Shown here in pieces: positions 59,561-64,000 of a stretch of DNA of 64,000 bases. Made by a program: the position numbers and the translations under genes. A model generated the notes under the pieces. That model did not search any database and was not told the DNA's origin. It was given only the letters and a program-made list of their open reading frames with translations. This DNA is from Nematostella vectensis (lineage: Eukaryota; Cnidaria; Anthozoa; Actiniaria; Edwardsiidae). The stretch spans positions 15,802,751-15,866,750 of the forward strand of contig NC_064042.1 in assembly GCF_932526225.1 (NCBI RefSeq), read 5' to 3'. Each line of letters opens with the position of its first letter. Position 1 is the first letter of the stretch.

Positions 59561-60744
59561 TCTTTGAATTGTTTTTGCATTGTGCGCGCGCGCTGTAATT
59601 CGCAATCAAGAATCACGAGCGCGCGCTGTTTTTGAAACCTACAACAAAAAGATTTTTTTCGCATACAATTCTCGATTTTAAATTATTCTTCGCTTCATTG
59701 TGGGTAGCATTGCAATAGAAAACAATTCGCCAACATTTTGTGGTATTGCTATCTCTGAATTTTAAAGGATTTAAGGAAAATACGTTGTTTAAGGTTTTCC
59801 CGCCAAAACTTGGAATTATTCACTCGATTCAATCTCCTTTCGCGCGGCCAGGAAAATTTTCAAAGATCTGAAGAAAATTCAAATTTCAATCAAATTCAAT
59901 TCCCTTTTCAGAATTTGAAAGTTTATCTATGCTTTGTTTTGGCTAGATTGGTATAAGTGAAAGGTTTTAAGAAATTTAAACTCCTTCCCCCCACCCTTCA
60001 CATATACATGACAAATAAGGATAGGGTCTTTATTTAACGGGGGGATAGGGCTGCTATGTTTGGAGGGAGCATCAATTTTTGATACAGGGTTTCGGCGAGA
60101 GCTTTATTTTTGAACAGGTATTCTGATCAATTTCCGAGACTCCTAAAAGTCTGGAATTTCCAGAACCACCTACAAAATAGAATTTCCTCAGACCCCCTAC
60201 AAAATAGATAAATTAATATGTAGCGCCTTCTGCTTGCACTTTCATGATTTCTTTTGGCTGGTATTGAAAATCATTATCCCCTAAAGTGTGGCCTCTACTA
60301 TTTTCATCTTTTGTAGTTTTATTTGGTTTCATTAACTTCCATCAATAAATTTACGATTTTCGACTCATGTCAAAGTCCTCCCCCCTTACTAACTTTTCAA
60401 ATTGGTGGTATTAATGATACATATTTAAATAAGATTTCAGTTGCGAAGAAGCTGATGATGCTGTTTTCTTTTTAGGTTTTAACAATAATTAGCATTTCAA
60501 ATATTTTAAAATGACAAACTTGATGCCCCAGACCCCCCTATACAATATTATTTAAACCCTTAAAAATGGGCTCAAAATAAACTTTTCTCCTGGCTTGGTG
60601 GTATTTTAAGGCCAGATCCACCGCCACTTTAGATGTAGATGTTTTATTATTGATACCATATAACTTTTGTTACATAGGTTGTATCAACCATCAAACAAAT
60701 TTTAACATTTCAACCAAATCTCGGAGCGAGTAATCAGATTGCTT
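59561..60744. other. A+T-rich intergenic stretch
   Basis: Holds a duplicated GCGCGCGCTG word (59585-59630). No coding exon or known element seen. Confidence 0.5.
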
Positions 60745-60840
60745 TCTCGCCCCGAAATTTTGCTCACTAGTGTGTTTTATTCTAATCAAATTTCAAAATA
60801 ATACCACTGAACTTTCTCGCCCCAATTTAATTTACTAGTT
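60745..60840. repeat. Repeated TTTCTCGCCCC...ACTAGT word
   Basis: Two copies (about 60751-60775 and 60814-60838) of TTTCTCGCCCC followed by an A+T-rich piece and ACTAGT. A third lies at about 58502-58529 on the other side of the Penelope-like fragments. Confidence 0.65.
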
Positions 60841-60861
60841 AGTACTAGTAAGTTCTAAATT

Positions 60862-61087
60862 CCCGAATTACCATATTTGTATAATGTTATGTAGAAATAT
60901 AGCGAACCTTTTTAAAAGGTCACATTCGCGTGACAGAGCAGTCTATGTAAAACAGTCTATCTATAGAAGCCTTAAGATTGCCATGGCTATTGATTTACTC
61001 GCTCAGTATCGAGCACCCAGCGTTCAGCGAGTGATAACACGTTCATCGACACGTCCATCGAGTCACTCGTCGAGCTGCTATTGCAGG
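60862..61087 (+). promoter_or_regulatory. Copy C promoter/5' leader
   Basis: Aligns with the copy B leader (23195-23425); C has a 12-bp ACACGTTCATCG-type insertion relative to B. An in-frame open stretch lies upstream, but the hydrophobic core starts at ATG 61088, the preferred start. Confidence 0.6.
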
Positions 61088-61145
61088 ATGCTGCTGATAA
61101 AACTCGCTGTTTTGTCGCTTGTGCTTCTGCTACTTCCGCATCAAG
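61088..61145 (+). CDS. Copy C exon 1: signal peptide
   Basis: 58 nt, 19 codons plus one base; hydrophobic core LAVLSLVLLLL. Differs from the copy B exon mainly at the first codons. Confidence 0.82.
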
Positions 61146-63244
61146 GTAATGTACACAAATCGTGTGCTCGGGTTTTGCCTTAACTTTTTAATTACCTAGG
61201 CTCAATTGAATGTTATAATGTATTCCCTGCAAGTTGGGTGTGAGTAAGAATGTTTTCAATCTAATGCCGAACTGCAACCGATGGTGTCTTGTAAAGAATA
61301 AACAATATTATCACACGTGTAATAGGACTCACTAACCCATGCGGCATTGCCATTTCTAAGCAAGTAAAAGTAAACATTTAGATGGTATATATATAAGTGT
61401 ATCATGTACATTTAGCATAATTGTAAAACGTTTAAAAAATATATCTAGTTATTTCTCGGTAAGGGTGATATAGCCTGCTAGCCGGCTCTCATTCGGGCTT
61501 ATTCGGAAGGGTTTTGTTATCGAATATTGGGATTTCTGTGGATAGCGAAGACTCTCGCCCCAGCGCATCTCGTCCTACGCGTACGCCACAGAATTCCCAA
61601 TTCGAAAACAAAACTAAGGGTGACAAGGTCCCGAGTAGAATTAAAGGCTTTACAAGGTGTAAGAGGGACCAAGGCATCATATCATGTCATGTACATATCC
61701 ATAATCGTGTCTCTCCATGTACCTATATATAACCGTGTCGTCTCATGTACGTATAAATAACCGTGTCCCTTTTTGTCGTTGTTCGGGGCTTCTACCGTAA
61801 CCCTTTTGTATATGCTTCTAAGGCGGCACCCCATAGGTAATCCGACACTGACAGCCATGTAAAGCTTTTAGACGGGTTCTGATAAGGGCTTAGCCAATAG
61901 GAGCCTGAGGAACGAACTACTGTCTGTTTGTCACCCCCCCTCCCCCATGGGTGTGTATGTTTGTTTACAATGTTGCTAAGGCTACCGATGTCACACGCTA
62001 ACTTGTTACACTGCTAGTGCGCATGACAAGTTACACACGTTATTATTATGATTGACACCATTCAAATCATTTTTGCAGTCAAAGTCTTAAACCGTACAAA
62101 AACCTATTTCTACCGACGGCCAGGTCTGAGGCCTACTTAGGGCAAACCCTGCGTGAACTCAGACCTACCTTTCCTAATGTACTTAACGGATACAGGAGCA
62201 AAATATATGCTCAAAACTCTGTTCTCAAGTACCACTTGAGATCTAACGGCACGCCTATATTCCCGAGCAAAAGGTCAATCTCCTAGAAATAGAAACTGCT
62301 TGGCTTAGCAATCTCCATGAGAGCGTTTTAGATTTCCCTGTCAAACGCGATTAGCAAGCTAAACAAAATGCTTTTAGTGGTCCTGTTAACTTCCGACAAG
62401 TTGGCAGCTAATTAATGTGAAATATCTAGTTAATAAAAAATAGTATGTTTCGTTACCTTGCGTTACTTGCCGCGTGACATAGGTCTACATTTTCATAGTT
62501 TACCGCATCACGTGTTCATAGCAAGATGGAAGAAAACCATTATTACTGCAAATAGTTATACCAACACTTGCAAACATGGATAACCGTTACTCTTTATAAA
62601 ATGCGATATTTTTGTTGTTGTTCTTTTATAGTGATTTACCGACGCGTTATACAATTTTCCGAGAGAGCCTCGTTTACATGTTGAGAACAAAAAAATAGGG
62701 AATAATACTTTGAACGGCAATATCAGTAACTCTCCCTGGACCGATTTGGTATATGTTATAGACGAGTTCCTCCATCTTTCTGTTACAATTTGTCGCAAGT
62801 TAAGCTAATTTTGGACTTAAAATTACTGGACTATTATTCCTGTAGTATTAAAAAACTCGATTTCTATTATTTTTACAGTTTTCGGTGTCGCTGATGTTAT
62901 TTCCGTTGACAAATACGTTGGCGAAGATGCAAGGTTCACATGGCAGTCAAATAATTATCTTGAATTTACATTTGGTATATCTAATTCTGCAAAGGATAAC
63001 GTTGCTGCCGGTAGCGAGCTGATATTGTGGGCTAGAGGCAGTTTGGGATCTACCCCTAACACCACAGAAGGGTTCTACAAAGGCAGACTGTATTTCTATG
63101 GTGATCCCAGCCCAAGTGCTGATTCCAAGGATTTTGAGATCAAGAGAGTAACAGTTCAAGATGAAAAAGTCTACTTGGTTGCCATAATGGATCCTACAAC
63201 TAGGGTGTTAACTGCTTTAAGAGCCTGGAAACTAGTAATAAGAG
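61088..63244 (+). CDS. Receptor copy C, 5' part (signal peptide and V-like domain), continues past window
   Basis: Exon 1, 61088-61145, encodes MLLIKLAVLSLVLLLLPHQ, a strong signal peptide, and ends in phase 1 at GTAATG. Exon 2, 62879-63244 (366 nt, phase 1-1, acceptor ATTTTTACAG, donor GTAATC), encodes a 122-residue V-like domain with GEDARFTW, FGISN, FYKGRLYFYGD, FEI and DEKVYLVAI, clearly paralogous to gene A. This domain has no cysteine at all, so it cannot form the usual Ig disulfide. Later Ig, FN3 and tail exons should lie to the right of the window. By analogy with gene A it is a secreted-pathway membrane receptor. The two exons and donor/acceptor sites appear intact. Confidence 0.8.
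61146..62878 (+). other. Copy C intron 1
   Basis: 1733-bp GT-AG intron. Its first part (61230-61370) matches the A and B introns. It also holds about three 28-bp repeats around ATGTACNTATANATAACCGTGTC (61684-61770). No other exon recognised. Confidence 0.75.
61684..61770. repeat. Three tandem copies of a 28-bp unit
   Basis: Imperfect copies with CATGTAC, a TATA-like middle and AACCGTGTC or AATCGTGTC. Confidence 0.7.
62879..63244 (+). CDS. Copy C exon 2: cysteine-free V-like domain
   Basis: See the copy C entry. 366 nt, phase 1-1, same exon class as 4329-4682. Confidence 0.85.
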
Positions 63245-63657
63245 GTAATCTACATCTGATAATATGCACATTTCGGGTAGAAGTCGTTCAAGTATGATAG
63301 TAATTAGAGGTTTTGGTACTCCATGCAACTTGACAATAGTTTATAGGTGGGGGTTGGGAGGGGTGAATAGGTTTTAGAATAGGAAGATCCAGCCTAAAAT
63401 GGCACACAGATTTTAGGATTCTGAAAATGTCTCGGATTCTGATAATTGTGTAATCAAATTATAAACAGTATTTATGTATTAGCAAAATCACAGTGGTGTT
63501 ATGTGCAAGGGTAATAATTTATTACTGACGAACCCCAGTGAGGGTAACTTTATGCAACATGATTTGATTGCTTCCAAGAAACTGCAGGAATTTAGAAAAC
63601 TGTAGTAACTGAGGAAAACGCAAAGAGATTAACATATTTGACTGCAGATCCACACAT
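63245..63657 (+). other. Copy C intron 2, first part
   Basis: Unique A+T-rich intronic DNA, with a G-rich patch near 63345. No second Ig exon is seen before the window ends. Confidence 0.6.
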
Positions 63658-63932
63658 CACCGAATTACTACAGGATATTTACATCACAAATTTACTACAG
63701 GATTTTTCGTCTAAATAGACGAACCTCCGCTTGAACACATTAGCTCACACGATCAACTAGGGAAAATACCTCAAACAATCCTAAGCATTCTTCTCTTCAC
63801 CGAATGACAGGATATTTACATCACAAATTTACTACAGGATTTTTTGTCTAAATAGACGAACCTCTGCTTGAACACATTAGCTCACACGATCAACTAGGGA
63901 AGTACCACAAACAATCCCAAGCATTCTTCGCT
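63658..63932. repeat. 140-bp tandem duplication
   Basis: Copies start at 63658 and 63798 (CACCGAAT...), with a few substitutions and small indels. Each contains a hairpin of the type TCGTCTAAATAGACGA. Confidence 0.92.
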
Positions 63933-64000
63933 CTCACAAACAATGTTTTAAAATATTCTACTACTTCTAATGATATCCGTATTATTAAGGCAGCTTCTAT

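Noticed and set aside
60884-61183. 99-codon ORF starting at 60884 as the true start of copy C
   Set aside because: The upstream part is basic and would bury the signal peptide; the copy B leader is related but differs there by an indel, and the hydrophobic core begins at 61088.

Overview
This is eukaryotic, metazoan-type DNA: multi-exon genes with GT-AG introns, long A+T-rich non-coding stretches, LTR and Penelope-like retroelements, foldback elements and extensive tandem repeats. The best-supported gene encodes a type I membrane receptor with a V-like domain, four C2/I-set-like Ig domains, two fibronectin type III domains, one membrane span and a tyrosine-rich tail carrying an ITAM-like pair. 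That architecture, with neighbouring partial paralogues, resembles cnidarian allorecognition-type Ig receptors. I therefore infer an anthozoan or other cnidarian genome; the species cannot be proven from the window alone.

Layout. 1-4.3 kb: a TAT microsatellite, a 103-bp direct duplication, weak exon-like fragments and a remnant of the receptor family's intron 1. 4.33-10.84 kb: receptor gene A, twelve exons whose junctions and phases all agree, but whose family signal-peptide exon is missing from the expected place. Its intron 3 opens with about 35 tandem copies of the exon 3 splice donor. 12.1-15.9 kb: two large minisatellites with 23-bp and 45-bp units. 16.0-21.6 kb: a decayed BEL/Pao LTR retrotransposon whose gag is broken by an 80-bp tandem array. 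It is followed by an antisense Ty3/gypsy pol scrap, a roughly 610-bp foldback element and a long near-perfect hairpin.

23.2-23.7 kb: receptor copy B, only the promoter-proximal region, signal-peptide exon and start of intron 1. 24.8-25.1 kb: a cluster of small related hairpins, two of which show compensatory stem changes. 25.35-57.5 kb: one head-to-tail satellite array of 144-bp monomers, about 220 copies and half of the window, with higher-order periodicity near 5.77 kb. 58.2-60.9 kb: a short 13-bp repeat sharing an 11-bp word with the satellite, an inverted pair of Penelope-like element fragments and A+T-rich intergenic DNA. 60.9-63.2 kb: receptor copy C, with its signal-peptide exon and a V-like exon, continuing past the right edge.

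Taken together, the window looks like part of a receptor multigene cluster that is being duplicated, beheaded and separated by satellite expansion and transposon insertion. Gene A would act at the cell surface: the V, Ig and FN3 domains bind ligand outside, and tail tyrosines recruit SH2-type signalling proteins inside. This functional statement is inferred from domain families, not shown by the sequence.
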